From the NCBI GenBank assembly GCA_003988855.1, contig QYAI01000090.1, forward strand, positions 62,001-126,000: a DNA stretch of 64,000 nucleotides, in the 5' to 3' direction. How positions within the stretch are numbered: position 1 is the first letter of the stretch; each line of letters begins with the position of its first letter. The position numbers and the translations under genes were made by a program. The DNA comes from Arachnopeziza araneosa. Taxonomy: Eukaryota > Ascomycota > Leotiomycetes > Helotiales > Arachnopezizaceae. The notes beneath the pieces were generated by a model. It did not search any database, was not told where the DNA came from, and saw only the letters and a list, made by a program, of their open reading frames with translations. Below, one piece after another: positions 24,001 through 35,421 of this stretch.

Positions 24001-25702
24001 TTGTATACAAACTCTTCCGAGCGGAAGTTGTGGCTGGATCGGAAGTTGAGGTTGGGTCAGACAAATACTTGAACCATTCCGAAAACATGGCCCACCGCAG
24101 TTGATCAAGCTTGGATGTTGCCACATCCAGGTGCTTCTGATACTCATTGATCTTTTCTATCAACTCAACTTCGGATAGCTGGGAAAGCGGGTCAGTATGC
24201 GTCAAAGGATCTGGCCGGACCGGTGATGGTTCAATTGGAGGGCCATCGCTGTCCTTCTTCTTGTCGAAACGCCAGATGAAGCCAGCTGGAGAGCGGCCGT
24301 AATTGTGCGCGAAGATCAAATCGGCCGCCTTGATTCGTGAATCATAATCATCTTCAGTGGCGTATAACAGCTCCCGAATGCCCATGATACCTTTCGCGGT
24401 GGCTACACTATCCGGTCCCAGCACATCTGTGTCGAAAGTATCGCCGTCGGCGGAATGAGCTTGGAAGAAGGCTATAATTGCATCCAAGGCGGATGTGCCG
24501 ACAGAGACTGGCTCCATATCTACACCGTGGGTAAAATTCTTGGCATAATCATTGGCGGGTATTGAAACAGGCAGATCCGGGGACCAGGTAACATCATACC
24601 GTGCAGCGTGGCATATCAGACGTGTCCCATCTGTTTTGCTCCAGAGCTTCTTCGTTGCGGCATCATTCGCATCGGCCAGTGGTGGAGAGGCACAAAACAG
24701 GTTTGAAAGTCTTGATCCAAGATCTACTGCGTTATCTGTGCCCAAAGGATCCGCTGACAGATCCGAGTGCCAGCCCACAACGACGTAGTCACATTTTGCA
24801 CTCGTCAAGTAAAGGGGCTGCTTATTCGCATCACGCCCGTAGAAAAAATTGTCCTTGGTCGAGAAGACATTGGGATTATGAGGAGCATAGTCGGCGAACA
24901 AAGGATTGGAGCTATTCATGATGGTCAAATTCACCTTCTGGTCTGGACGTAGTTGTTGCTCTCTCCATGTGGCTAACGGTGTTCTGAGGCCAATGTACTT
25001 TTCAGCTTGGCTGTTTAGAATATCGAGATCAGAAGTAGCATTCTCTGACCAGGCCACAAAAGGGGAAATGTCTGTTTCCAGATCAATTGGGAGGCCATTG
25101 TCGTCAAAGTTGAGATCATCGACATTGCTTAGCCGGTCAGATTCGATGACCCAAGCAGTGACAAGATCAGGTTTTGCAGTTGCCGGAGTCCATCCCGACT
25201 GGAGCAGTCTCACCACCAGCCATCGGTTCGGAACAAGAGGAAACCTCGGAGACGGATTCGTGTCTGTCTTCACCGGTACCGTGTCGCCTGATAGCTTTGG
25301 TGGAGGTGCTGCCTCGCTAACTGCTGATCGATATGCTCTTGGAATCGTCCAATGCAGGTAGACACCCTCTCTTGACGAAGAGAGATAGTTGAGACTGCCC
25401 GACTTTCCCAGAGGATCTGCAGCCGTCACATCTCTGAAGGGCTGTTGAAGGGTCGAAGATAATCTTGGATTCGTTTGACCATCTCGTGAGTTGTGAAGAT
25501 CGATTCTTGGTAAGATGTCGTGTTGAATCTGATCATTGCTCAACCGGAGATTGACATAATTTGGTTGTGTTATGGGCGCAATGAGTGACACTCCCAGTTC
25601 ACTGCCAGTTTGTTGGTCGACATTCTTTTCTACATCGCACACCTTTTCATTCAGAACGAAGACGTCGAGATCGACTGCCAGACAGACATGAGGCAAAGAC
25701 AT
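21083..25702 (-). CDS. Giant uncharacterised protein A (1440 aa)
   Basis: Four exons on the minus strand: 25702-22963, 22906-22541, 22478-21621 and 21441-21083. All introns are phase 1 (56, 62 and 179 nt) with GTAAGT or GTGAGT donors. The product is 1440 residues without signal peptide or membrane helix. Recognisable blocks are an N-terminal region with EGVYLHWTIPRAYR (residues 112-125), then FPLVPNRWLVVRLLQSGW, then a long beta-rich body, a helical and probably coiled-coil stretch containing ELIEKINEYQKHLDVA, and a C-terminus with FIMGPLLVPLDVPKTYDVG. From memory the LHW-xPR and VPNRWLVVR blocks recur in very large hypothetical proteins of both fungi and bacteria; I know no assigned function and cannot verify this here. 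The gene is transcribed away from the four-helix protein B gene, with about 700 bp between the starts. It is the first member of the five-gene block. Confidence 0.85.
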
Positions 25703-26398
25703 CTTCGCAAGTCGCTTTGATTGAAGCTCTCGGATTTATCGACGTCGTGCTCATAGAGCAACTGTTAGGATGTAATGCAATGCCGATGCCTTCAAATCGA
25801 CGCCAAGGGAAGAAGATGTGCTCAGTTCTTGGCGTTTCGTACGCACATTGATGAACCACGAGACTTGCTTCCTGTCATGGTCCATCCGCCACGGGGGAGT
25901 CTGGAAACACGATCTCCGAAAGTCTGCAGACTAGTGAGGTGATACTTTTGATACACATATGCATGATATCTTGGCAATTATCTGGTGAGGCCAGGCACGA
26001 CCTGAGGCTGTAAGATTATCGTTGGAATGTGACATGAAAGGTCGTTAAAGCAGCGACAGTGGACGATCATTGGCTTGAAAACGGGTTTGTGGCTCGACTC
26101 GGCAGAGCTGAAAGGCGAACACCTGTACGCCATCAAATCTGCACATACAGCCAAGAGTTTAGTATGCCCGGCACTGAATGCGGCATAGGTCGCGGCGGTG
26201 AGGGACGAGGGGAGATGAAAGCGCTATTCTGGGCTCAGCCGTACGAGTACCCGAAAATTCTGGACATCGGTGGCCAGTTGTCGACGCATCGACATTAGAC
26301 ATAACATAAACAAAACGCTTCAATCCTTTTGCTTTCAATCAATCTTCTTCGCTGTTCACTGTCTCTTGTACCAGACTTCAACATTCTTTATCGACATC
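25703..26398. promoter_or_regulatory. Divergent intergenic region between A and B
   Basis: 696 bp between the start codons of two divergently transcribed genes, so it should hold both promoters. I see no long open frame and no specific operator that can be named. Confidence 0.5.
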
Positions 26399-27317
26399 AT
26401 GCGCGTCAAGACCCTTCTGGCCGCCTCACTGGTGCTTGTGCTCTCCATCTTATCGACCGCCTTTACTTTCCTCGCGCTGAAAAATAAATCTTGGGGCACC
26501 CAGGCGTACTATTTCGACCAAGATGGAACCGAACTGGGAACGACCGAGATCAGTCCCGTTTGTGTCCTGAGACGATCACCATTCTACCGCTGTGGCCTCC
26601 CACACGTCTATGAGAACGGCACTTGCGAGATCAGCGAGTGTGCCTTCTACAGACCATATGGCAAAAACAAAACCAGCTGCAGAAGTTCGGCGGAGTACGG
26701 TCGTCCTTGGGCAGAGAACGTGCTCGCACAAGGGCTCCTTGGCATGAGTTTGGAATGTCAAGAAGGTGAGTCGAGCCATGCAGCGCTTCCTATCTGGTGA
26801 TGGATGATGCTGACGGCCCTTTTCAGTACACTATGCAGGCAACCTTCAAATTGCTGCAGCACTATTTCTCACGCTGGGACTTTGCATGACCCTAGCCCTG
26901 TCGTGGATTGCCATTGGCTTGGCGGGAGGGGCCACCAAACCAGAATCCTCGGCCACGACTGAAGATGGTCCTGAACAGATTCATAATCATCGCCATCATC
27001 AGGATTCGTCCCCAGCACGATCACCACTCGCTCCCTATGTTGTCGCGATGCTGTTAGCGTGCCTCTATATCGGAGCCTTGTTGCAGATTTTGGCCCAATA
27101 TTTTGGTGTCTTAGGTTTGACTGTCAATGCAACCCCTACCGCCGACACAGCAGTTGGTGTGGTTCATGACAGTGATTTCAATCACTTTGTGGCGGATGAG
27201 TGGGCGATCGGCCAAGGATTGAGTACCTTTGCAACCATTGCCTGGACGTCAGCCATCGCCTGTGCAGCGGTGATATCCAACGTGTTCAGAGCGCCACGGC
27301 TTGCGAAGTTGTTGTAG
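26399..27317 (+). CDS. Four-helix claudin/SUR7-like membrane protein B
   Basis: Two exons, 26399-26765 and 26827-27317, joined in phase 1 across a 61-nt intron with a GTGAGT donor. The product is 285 residues. Helix 1 is at the N-terminus (LLAASLVLVLSILSTAFTF). It is followed by a Cys-rich extracellular loop with about seven Cys and two N-glycosylation sequons (NGT, NKT). Helix 2 contains ALFLTLGLCMTLALSW, helix 3 APYVVAMLLACLYIGALL, and helix 4 ATIAWTSAIACAAVI. A long first loop with Cys pairs followed by three further helices is the topology of the claudin/PMP22/SUR7 superfamily. The His-rich cytosolic loop (HNHRHHQD) is unusual. It is likely a plasma-membrane protein; a role with the giant proteins is inferred only from position. 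Confidence 0.78.
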
Positions 27318-27851
27318 TTACTGTGATGATGGTGTAACGAGGGTGAGAGCAAGATAGCTGAATGATGGACGGAGCTTGCTGGTGCGGCTCAGATTTCGGT
27401 GTCCACCAATGTGCTGTACAATAGCGTAGTGACGGTAGTTGAATGGACTTTAGCGCTTACCCACTAAATTGAGTCCCTGTAGCACGCTGCACCCCTCCCT
27501 CCGCTTCAGGCACTACCGCATTGCGGGGTGTACCCTAAATAGTCTCCCGGAGAAATCCTCCCGCCCATGTCCGGTACACTGCATATACATGGTGGATGCG
27601 TATGCAGCCGTATCTCAAAATCTCTTCTTCAGCTCGAGTCGAGAACGCCACATGTGTGCCTCTTCATCCTGGCTTCAACTTTCGTTGGAGCATGTGACAA
27701 TCTCTTGCGTCTGGCACTCAGGTCCTGAGGCAGTATGTTCACAAGTCACACAGCGACTGCACTGATCTCAATAGTTGATGATCGGTTTCTATCGAGAGCA
27801 GATTCGACCAAGAGCGGCTCTTGAACCACTTCATCCTGAGTTGTTGTCACC
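27318..27851. other. Intergenic between B and the subtilase
   Basis: 534 bp between two genes on the same strand. One open frame of about 98 codons (27469-27765) has no recognisable feature and I do not call it a gene. The region should carry the B terminator and the subtilase promoter. Confidence 0.45.
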
Positions 27852-30396
27852 ATGCCGCCGATAACCATCAACGACAACACCATCGACCCGGCCAGTGCTG
27901 AGCCTGGGTACCTGCCACTGGATGCTGCCGGCACCAATTTCATTCTTCTGCAGACGACACACGCCCTCGACCGCGCAGAATCAACTCTGCTCGATCACTA
28001 TGGAGCGAAGATTCAACGGGTTAGAGGTGACCACAATACTTATTTGTGTCGATACGAGGGATCGGACTTGAAGTTGTTCGAGGCTCTGCCATTTGTTCGC
28101 CATGCATTGGTCTATCACCCAGACTTTGTGATCCACCCACTGCTTAAAGATGTGGATTTGGAAGATCCTCCAGCCTATCTCAAGGTCAGCAAACCAGGTA
28201 AGGGGAAAGAAAAAGGCCAAGGTAGGTTCTAATCTAGCTTATCAACACCGTTTATGTTCTCGACTAGCTGACTCGGCATCTCTAGATCAAACTCTTTGTG
28301 AAGTCAGCATCGCTCTTCATCTCGATACTATTGAGCATGGAGATGATGTGTTCGCGGCCATCCAGAGCATGTTACCCGAAGGTGTGCAGGCCAGAAAAGT
28401 AGCATCAGATGCGGACCATCTTCGTGTGTTCCTCCCTTTGAACTCGCTTGAAGCAGTAGCTGCACTGGACCATGTTGCAGGCATTTTTCCCGCTGTGGAG
28501 GAAGGACCTTACTTGGTCAAATCTCGTGAACTGTTAAAACAAGCACCTGCATACATCAGCGACTATCCTTGGTACTCTACCATCTGGGGCGTGCTTGGTT
28601 ATAGAGCTAGATATACCGGACTGGGACAAACAATCACCATCACCGATACCGGTATGAGTCTAGGTACCGGCCCTGTTAACCCAACGCATCCGGCTTTCAC
28701 AGGACGTATCGCGAATGCAAACCCTAACCAGGTCATTCGCGCATTCAACCAGACACTCGAGGATCCAGCAGTCGATTCTCATGGAACACATGTGGCTGGA
28801 TGTGCTGCAGGGTGGAACTATCATCTTACATGGACGTATCGGAAATCTGCTCATATGTCTGGCACTGCACCCGGTGCCAACATCTACGTGCAAAAATACA
28901 CGGATAGTGACGGCAACTTACACTCATGGCAGGACCTAGCGAACAATATGCGAACAGGTTGTCTGCCGTCCAGGATTCAGAACAATTCCTATGGTCCAAA
29001 AATCGACGATTTAGTTCAAAAGGCTTACTCATGGCACCCTCGGGCAGGTCAGGTTGATACATTTACCACCGCAAACCCTGCGTACCTCATCATATTTGGA
29101 GCGGGAAACGATGGTGGAAATGCAACTCGCGGACCGAGAAACACCCTTCTGATGACGGATGCCATCTTCAACCGCCAGATCTCAGGTTCTGGGACCACGA
29201 AGAATGCCCTTACAGTCGGCGCAACCTGGAATGCTCGTGATATGAGAATGCGACACCCTGAAGATCGGCCTCCAGTGTATGATGATAAGGCGACCTTTGA
29301 AGGCGATCCGGCCGCTCACATAGATCAGTCGCCCGCCGTTGACATATGGGGCTTCGGTCGACCACCTCCCAAGACAATCTGCAACTTTAGCAGCAAAGGA
29401 CCAACGACGCGAAACATGCTGAAGCCAGAAATCGTGGCACCTGGCGCTGGGATCTTATCATCTGCTTCATTTTTCCCAACCTACCAGGCCAACAAGATTA
29501 TGCTTCCAGGAGGGCCAATTGCAGCCAATTCGTGCGCATACCCGGACATGATATTTCAATCGGGGACTTCGATGGCAGCTCCTCAAGTTGCAGGTATCGC
29601 GGCGTGCCTACGACAAGCCGCAACAACCAGGAACATAAACATCCTCGGGAGTACACTTCGGGCCATGCTGGTTAATGGGACGACAAGCTGCGCAGGACAG
29701 TCCATGTTCTACCTCGACTGTGCACAAAGCCCCCCAACTACTCTTCTACAAGTTCTGGGAGACCCGCCTGACTGTGCTCAAGGTTTTGGGCAAGCAAACT
29801 ACCAAAGAAGTATACTCCACATTGACCAGTATCAAGGGCGAACCGCGGACGGTTATGGACCCACCGGCTTTCATCAAACGGGGATGCCGGTTCCAACAGC
29901 TCCGGCGGTTTATCCAGCAGATGGAATCACGAATACAAACGACATCTGGCCCGACTTCCTCGCCGACAACACACTTCATGCATCGAGTTACATCCTCCCG
30001 GGGCCCACCACCACCCAGCTCCAAGTCACCATGGCCTACAACGACGTCAGCGGTGACGACCTCCAGCACAAGCTCCGCCTCGAAGTCCGCCAGGAAGCCT
30101 TCAACCCCGTATCGAAGGCAGCGAGACCCCTGGGCGGCGCCCTAGGCGTGAAAGCAGCCGACATAGTCAACACCTACCCAGCCGTCGATACCGGCCTCCT
30201 GCCCGCTGAGATTCCCGTCACCCTCGGGACGGTGCAGAAAGTGACGTGGAGGAACATCGACACGACTGGCCTCGCTGCAGCCGAGGTCCTGCGCTTCCAG
30301 GTGAAGGTCTATGCAGACAGGATCGTCAATCCACTTGCTAATGGAACTCTCCATTTCTCTCTTGCTTGGATCAGTTCTGTAGGTGATAACTTTTAG
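27852..30396 (+). CDS. Subtilisin-family (S8) serine protease C, apparently cytosolic
   Basis: Two exons, 27852-28221 and 28286-30396, phase 1, with a 64-nt intron (donor GTAGGT). The product is 826 residues. The catalytic triad is complete: Asp244 in TITDTG, His289 in DSHGTHVAG, Ser552 in SGTSMAAP; the oxyanion Asn398 is in GAGNDGG. The first 215 residues look like two consecutive small alpha/beta modules (around 28-96 and 125-205) that could act as inhibitor-like prodomains. The C-terminal 130 residues form a beta-rich domain of the kind seen in many S8 enzymes (ending LHFSLAWISS). There is no signal peptide and no membrane helix, in contrast to the usual secreted fungal subtilases. It sits in the middle of the giant-protein block and is its only obvious enzyme. 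Processing of a neighbour product is a reasonable but untested guess. Confidence 0.92.
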
Positions 30397-30917
30397 CGGA
30401 CTGTGTGGGTAGGGAACGTGTGGGGATGCTTGCAGTGTAGCCTACGCCTGAGGGGTGCAGTTCAAGATATGTGTATTGCCTAAGGAGCAGAGAGCTTGCA
30501 AAATCAGATATTTTATACAGTATCAGGTCACGTGTCAGCATATATAGCTCTGATCTCAGTCACGTGCCTCCCCTTATCCCGCTCAAGGGCAGACGACCAA
30601 TTGATGATGGGGCTGGAATGGGATCGTAAAATATTCATAGCATAAACTTTTGCCAAGCAGAATGTAGCAAGCAGTCAAATGTTATATTTTTGTCTGATCA
30701 CGGATTCTGAAATATTGCTGCCAAGTTGAAAAAGAAATCATTTTCAATCCAACATACTTTGTCAATTGTCTTCCGACACTACCTAAAGTTCTACCAGAAT
30801 CCAGATATATCTCAAGCTTGTTTCCACCGCGAGACCGCTATCGCAGGCGGCCATCCCATTGACAAAACCATGGATTTCTCCTTCCACCTTCCTCAGTCCA
30901 TGAACGAGTTCCACACC
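30397..30917. other. Convergent intergenic region between C and D
   Basis: 521 bp between the 3' ends of the convergent subtilase and protein D genes. Two CACGTG hexamers (30529-30534 and 30561-30566) lie close together around TATATAG. Given the convergent layout they are unlikely to be promoter elements of either flanking gene. Confidence 0.45.
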
Positions 30918-33900
30918 CTACATATCTGGAAACCTTTGATCAATGCCTCTAACTTTGACAACAGTACAGAAACTCCATTCATCAGCCAATTTATCCCCGT
31001 ACTCTTCCACAAGCCTCACCCGGACCTTCGTTGCGCCTGCGACCTTCTTGGGAGGAGCCGATCCACTAGTATTTGGATCCTGGTACGCTATAGCCGTCTC
31101 CTCATTCACAACCGGGTTGAGTTGACACTCGCCCAGTCTGGCCGCGAGCGCATTTGTTCGATCATCGGTGCCCAAGTATATTGTCCCAGTCAGCGTGCCG
31201 GAGCGAGGAATCAGCGTTATGCCCAAGATGGGAAGATCGTCCCAGCGAACATCGCCAATACGAGAGGCAGGGCCGTTGTAGAGGGATGAGACAAAGCGAG
31301 CATTGTAGGCCATCCGAACTCCTGAATGGGCGGTTTCGCCTGATTTGAGTAGAGGCTCGCGGGGCTTATCGCCTAGCTGAGTGAGTTTTTCGTTGTCGCT
31401 AGCAGGAGAACCGCGAGATATGGGAATCTCGATGCGCAGAGCTTGGAGGTTGCGTTTGGTGTCCCCTTTGTTGCGGCGGCGGAGCGAAAACATGAGGTCG
31501 AAGAGGTATTTGGTTTCTGTGGCAATAAAGTCAATCGGAGAGAAGATTTGCTTGCTTGGATCACCCTGAGTTGGCTGGACTGGACGGAGTGGAGGTGGGC
31601 AATAGTCTGGATGAACAAGTAGTTCGAACTGAGGGTTTTGGGATGACTTCCATGGGTTGCTGAGGGCTTTGATACCTTTATTTGGTGTTAGTGGAGTAAT
31701 TGGACTGTTGGGTAGCGTAATCGTTTGGCTCCTGTTGAGTGTTGGTGTTGTTGTAAGGGTAGGAGGAACCGTGGTGGGCGGAGCTATCTTAACTGGCATG
31801 AAAATCGGTGTTGTGGTGTCGGGAGTAGATGCTGGGGTATCGGACGTTGATGAGCCGGTCCATAACTGACGTGTCCAAGCTGGGAAGGATTCTTGACTGC
31901 CTGGAGGCTGCGTTCCATCTATTCTGAAATGATCTATTCCAGTCAGCATTCAAAATAATGAAAGTGGTGGAGACGAAGTATGTTCAGCGAATCATTGAGA
32001 CTTACATGCACGATCGTTCATCTCGAGCCCGAACATAGCTGAGGTCGCTACACCTCTGGCCGGGTACTGAGGAGGTTCGGACTCATCAAAAGTCCCTTTT
32101 TGTTGTCCCCATTCAATCAGCTTATCGCAGATAGCTTCGGTAATGGCAATGGAATTGATGCATCTGCTGCCAGAGTCGTAGAATGAAGTATCAGTGAGTG
32201 GATTCGTCAACAGAGCTTTCCACTCCATGTCGGGCGGCTCGAGGAGAGCTGGATCTGGTGGGTTTCCATCTTCATCATTGGGAGGTGCGCGAGCAGCGTT
32301 GGTGAAAAGTTTTATAGAGTCAATCTCTGGCGTAATCTTGTTTACCAAGTGTGTTGTATCATCATAGCCTACATCAACTCCAACTGCGAAGCGTTGTTGG
32401 TGAGCCGGTTGTGCCATCTCGATGTAAGCAATCTGCTCAGGAGCACAATCAAGCAGACTTAAAATTGTAAAGTCGTCTAGCTTAGTGTGTCGAACCAAAG
32501 GGTCATAGTTGGGATCCGCTACCCATTCAAACTTGTTTTCATTGCCAGCTCCTTGCATAGGAACCCGGGTCCAACACCTCACAGTTAGCTTGAGATCTGG
32601 CACTGCTTTTACAGCAGCAGACCTAATCACAAAACCGTATCGGGGAACAGGAGGCGTTTTATTGAGGGTGCCGACAGGGGCACTGAGGACACTATTGATT
32701 ATCTGCTTGACTTTGAGTCTGATATTGTCATATTGAGGTTCGATATGATTAGCACAACTTAGCGCCCCATCAATGAAGCAGTCTAGCCAGGCATGGTCAA
32801 TATGAAAGAATCGTAGCGCTTCCTGTAACAGCTTTGATTGGCCGGGGGGCACATCAAGAGGATTGGTGCTTTTCAGGTGACTAGGTTCCGGAAACAAGAA
32901 GTGTGCAGGTATGTGGCCCAAGTAGAGAGCATCATATATCCACTTGTACACTACCTCCCAGTCACTATTTGCTGCCGAGTCGAGCAGAAACCCATTGAAG
33001 AGTGTACCGTCACTACCACCATCACTACTCCCAGGAACGGTGGCAAATTGAGTCACTGATTTCAAGATCTCGTTCGCAAGTGATTCAGCCATTACAGGAT
33101 GATCAACTGGTGGAGCCAAGGGCACATCGGCTGGCTTGTTAATTCGGACTGGTGTCCCGGAAAATTCTCCAGACGCTAGTGCCTGGCCTGTAGCAACCAC
33201 AGTCACACTGTCATTGAGAATTTTGGTCCAGTCGTCGACATTATTGACCGTCTTGCGCAGATTCGACGTGGATGCGTTCCATATGGCACTTCTGAAGCGC
33301 ATAAGTGCAGCGTTGAAAACGGAATCTGAGATGGCGACAAGTTTTCCAAGAGACCATGCCGAAGAATACGTAGCATCTAGCATGCCTAATGAGCGGTCAT
33401 AGATGGAATAATCTCTTCCATTCATTGATAGAGCTGGCCAGGCTGCTTGAGCATCAGTGACTGGCTTGGAAGGCACTTCTGGTGATAATGTGGGCACTAG
33501 GGGACCACGATTAAAAGCTACGCTCTCTTCTCCCGAAGGTGCTCGCCATCGGGCGATTGTGTATCCATCTTCTACACGTTTATAAAGTGCCCCGGCAGCT
33601 TTGCCGTTGGTATCCGTCGCTTGTGACCGAACCTGAAGGTTGTTGAGCTGTTCCTTTGGAGGTCGCAGCGGCTGTGCCTGCTGGCCGAGACGAGTCATCA
33701 TTAACTCAAAATTAACGGCTTCTGGTATGCATGAATACGTCCACGAGTACAACGACACTAGACCTATTCGAGTTACCGTGTTGCTCGGTCCCAGTGATGA
33801 AGTTGTATTGTTGAAAGTGCTATCCAGATGTTCGAGGGATACAAGGTGAACCACATGATTAGACGGCGCGGTCGTTGTAAGGTCGCCCGTCATTGCAGAA

Positions 33901-34946
33901 ACCACTACAGAGTAGTACCCATTGCCTTGAACCCCAGCATCAGGGAAGCCTACTGTGTTGAGTTGACGAACATGTGCCTGCAGCTTTTGGTTTTTAAGGC
34001 CCTGGATAGCACTGTCTGAGTTGAACGCATTCTGTACTGTCGACTTCAACGGAAATATGATTGAAGTCTTATCTGTTGGATCCAGAGGTTCGCTCGGGTC
34101 GGCAGCTTCATAATTGACTCGAGATTGAATTGTCAAGTAATCAGCAACTGTCATAGGAAATGCCCCATTCGCTGGCTGGTTGTTCTCGGCATAGACATTA
34201 GTTTGCACCGCTTGCCCTGATACGCCACTTCCGTCAGCAGGAGAGGTCGTTTTCCCCCCTGTGATCGTATTTAACCCGAGCGCGATAGCGTCATCCATTG
34301 GAACCTGCAATTCGTTGGCTTTGAAGACCATAAGTCCCATCCAGGGCATCAAGTTGCCACGATCATCATCTCCATCTGCTCGTGGAGTATTTGGAACAGC
34401 GCCTGTATCAATAGTATGATTCATCCAGTCGGAATTACCTGCTGATCGATACCATGGGGCATGCGGGTCTGAGAAGACAATATGGGGCAGAATTCTGCCC
34501 TCATCTTGATGACCGTCAGGCGGGTAGTAACTGTTGATAATCTTAGGATCCAGGTTGAATTGCGGTGCGATTACGTCGAATGTTTGTGCCAGAATTGTGC
34601 CATTTTGGTCGGCATTGAAAAGATCTATTGATTGCGGGTTTCCGTCTGAATCAGGAGGCCCACCATCAATATGCTGCGTAGTCGTTATAGAATAGGATCC
34701 AGCCTCTGTTCCGTTTAGTCAGTAATGGCTTCATCAAGCAAGCAAGCAATATCAGCTGTCTTACGAAGCGATGGTTTGTAGAAGTTGAACAAACGCTGTG
34801 GTCACGAGTCAGCCAAATCGCGAGGAGGTCGTCTTGGGCATATTTCTCACCATGTATCCTGCGGGCAGTCGCTCCTCCGGAGGTAGCCCATCGTCCAAGA
34901 TACCCAACTCACGCTGGACATTATTTGATACAAGAGAGGTCGCCAT
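30918..34946 (-). CDS. Giant uncharacterised protein D (1280 aa)
   Basis: Four exons on the minus strand: 34946-34851, 34795-34765 (31 nt), 34705-32006 and 31933-30918. Donors are GTGAGA, GTAAGA, GTAAGT; acceptors ACAG, ACAG and ATAG. The product is 1280 residues with no signal peptide or helix. The N-terminus reads LFNFYKPSLQAGSYSITT, then an all-beta stretch with AQTFDVIAPQFNLDPKII, NSYYPPDG and ILPHIVFSDPHAPWYR. The body is beta-rich with conserved-looking WMGLMVF and RYGFVIRS segments. A Pro/Thr-rich linker (about residues 945-995) precedes a C-terminal domain rich in short strands. From memory an opening of this kind (FYxPxLxAGxYxI, then FxVxAPxFxLxP, then LPHIVL) occurs in large bacterial and fungal hypothetical proteins; not verifiable here. 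An in-frame upstream ATG at 35027 is possible, but 34946 starts the natural-looking sequence. It is divergent from the DUF6603 gene. Confidence 0.84.
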
Positions 34947-35421
34947 TGCCGTGATGACTCGCTCGAGAGCGACAGCGACAACAACGATGCATTGACGAAG
35001 TCCATACTGACAAAATCCACCTGCCAAGCTTATGCCGCTTTAAAGCAGCCGTTTCTAGCAAACTCGTTACCCAAGCCGCATGCAAGTCAGCGGCGCTAGT
35101 GGCTGGCTGAAGGTGAAGCTGCAGTAGTCAGATGCAACGCGACGATGAGATTCACAAGACTTGTGGCTGGCGAGATGTGACGGTGCTTGACTCGGGGCTG
35201 GCTGATGGATGAGGTGCATGAAGGGAAGATGCCTGAGCGAAATACAACGGTAACCTCCATCACACTCGTTCTAACCCAATGCGGATGCTGGCATCACGTG
35301 CTTTATTTCGTGCTCTCCAGTGCATCCGGCACTTGCTCTTCATGGTGGCATGCTACCTGTTTTTGAGAATATAACTCATTAATTACAATACCGCTTCGCG
35401 TTGTTGACGCCGCGCCAGCAG
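34947..35421. promoter_or_regulatory. Bidirectional promoter region between D and E
   Basis: 475 bp between two divergent start codons of giant-protein genes, so transcription of both is likely driven from here. A CACGTG hexamer lies at 35295-35300, about 120 bp before the E start codon and about 350 bp from the D start. It could bind a bHLH factor; this is inference. Confidence 0.5.

Noticed and set aside
27469..27765. 98-codon frame between B and the subtilase
   Set aside because: No signal peptide, helix or family resemblance; likely promoter DNA.
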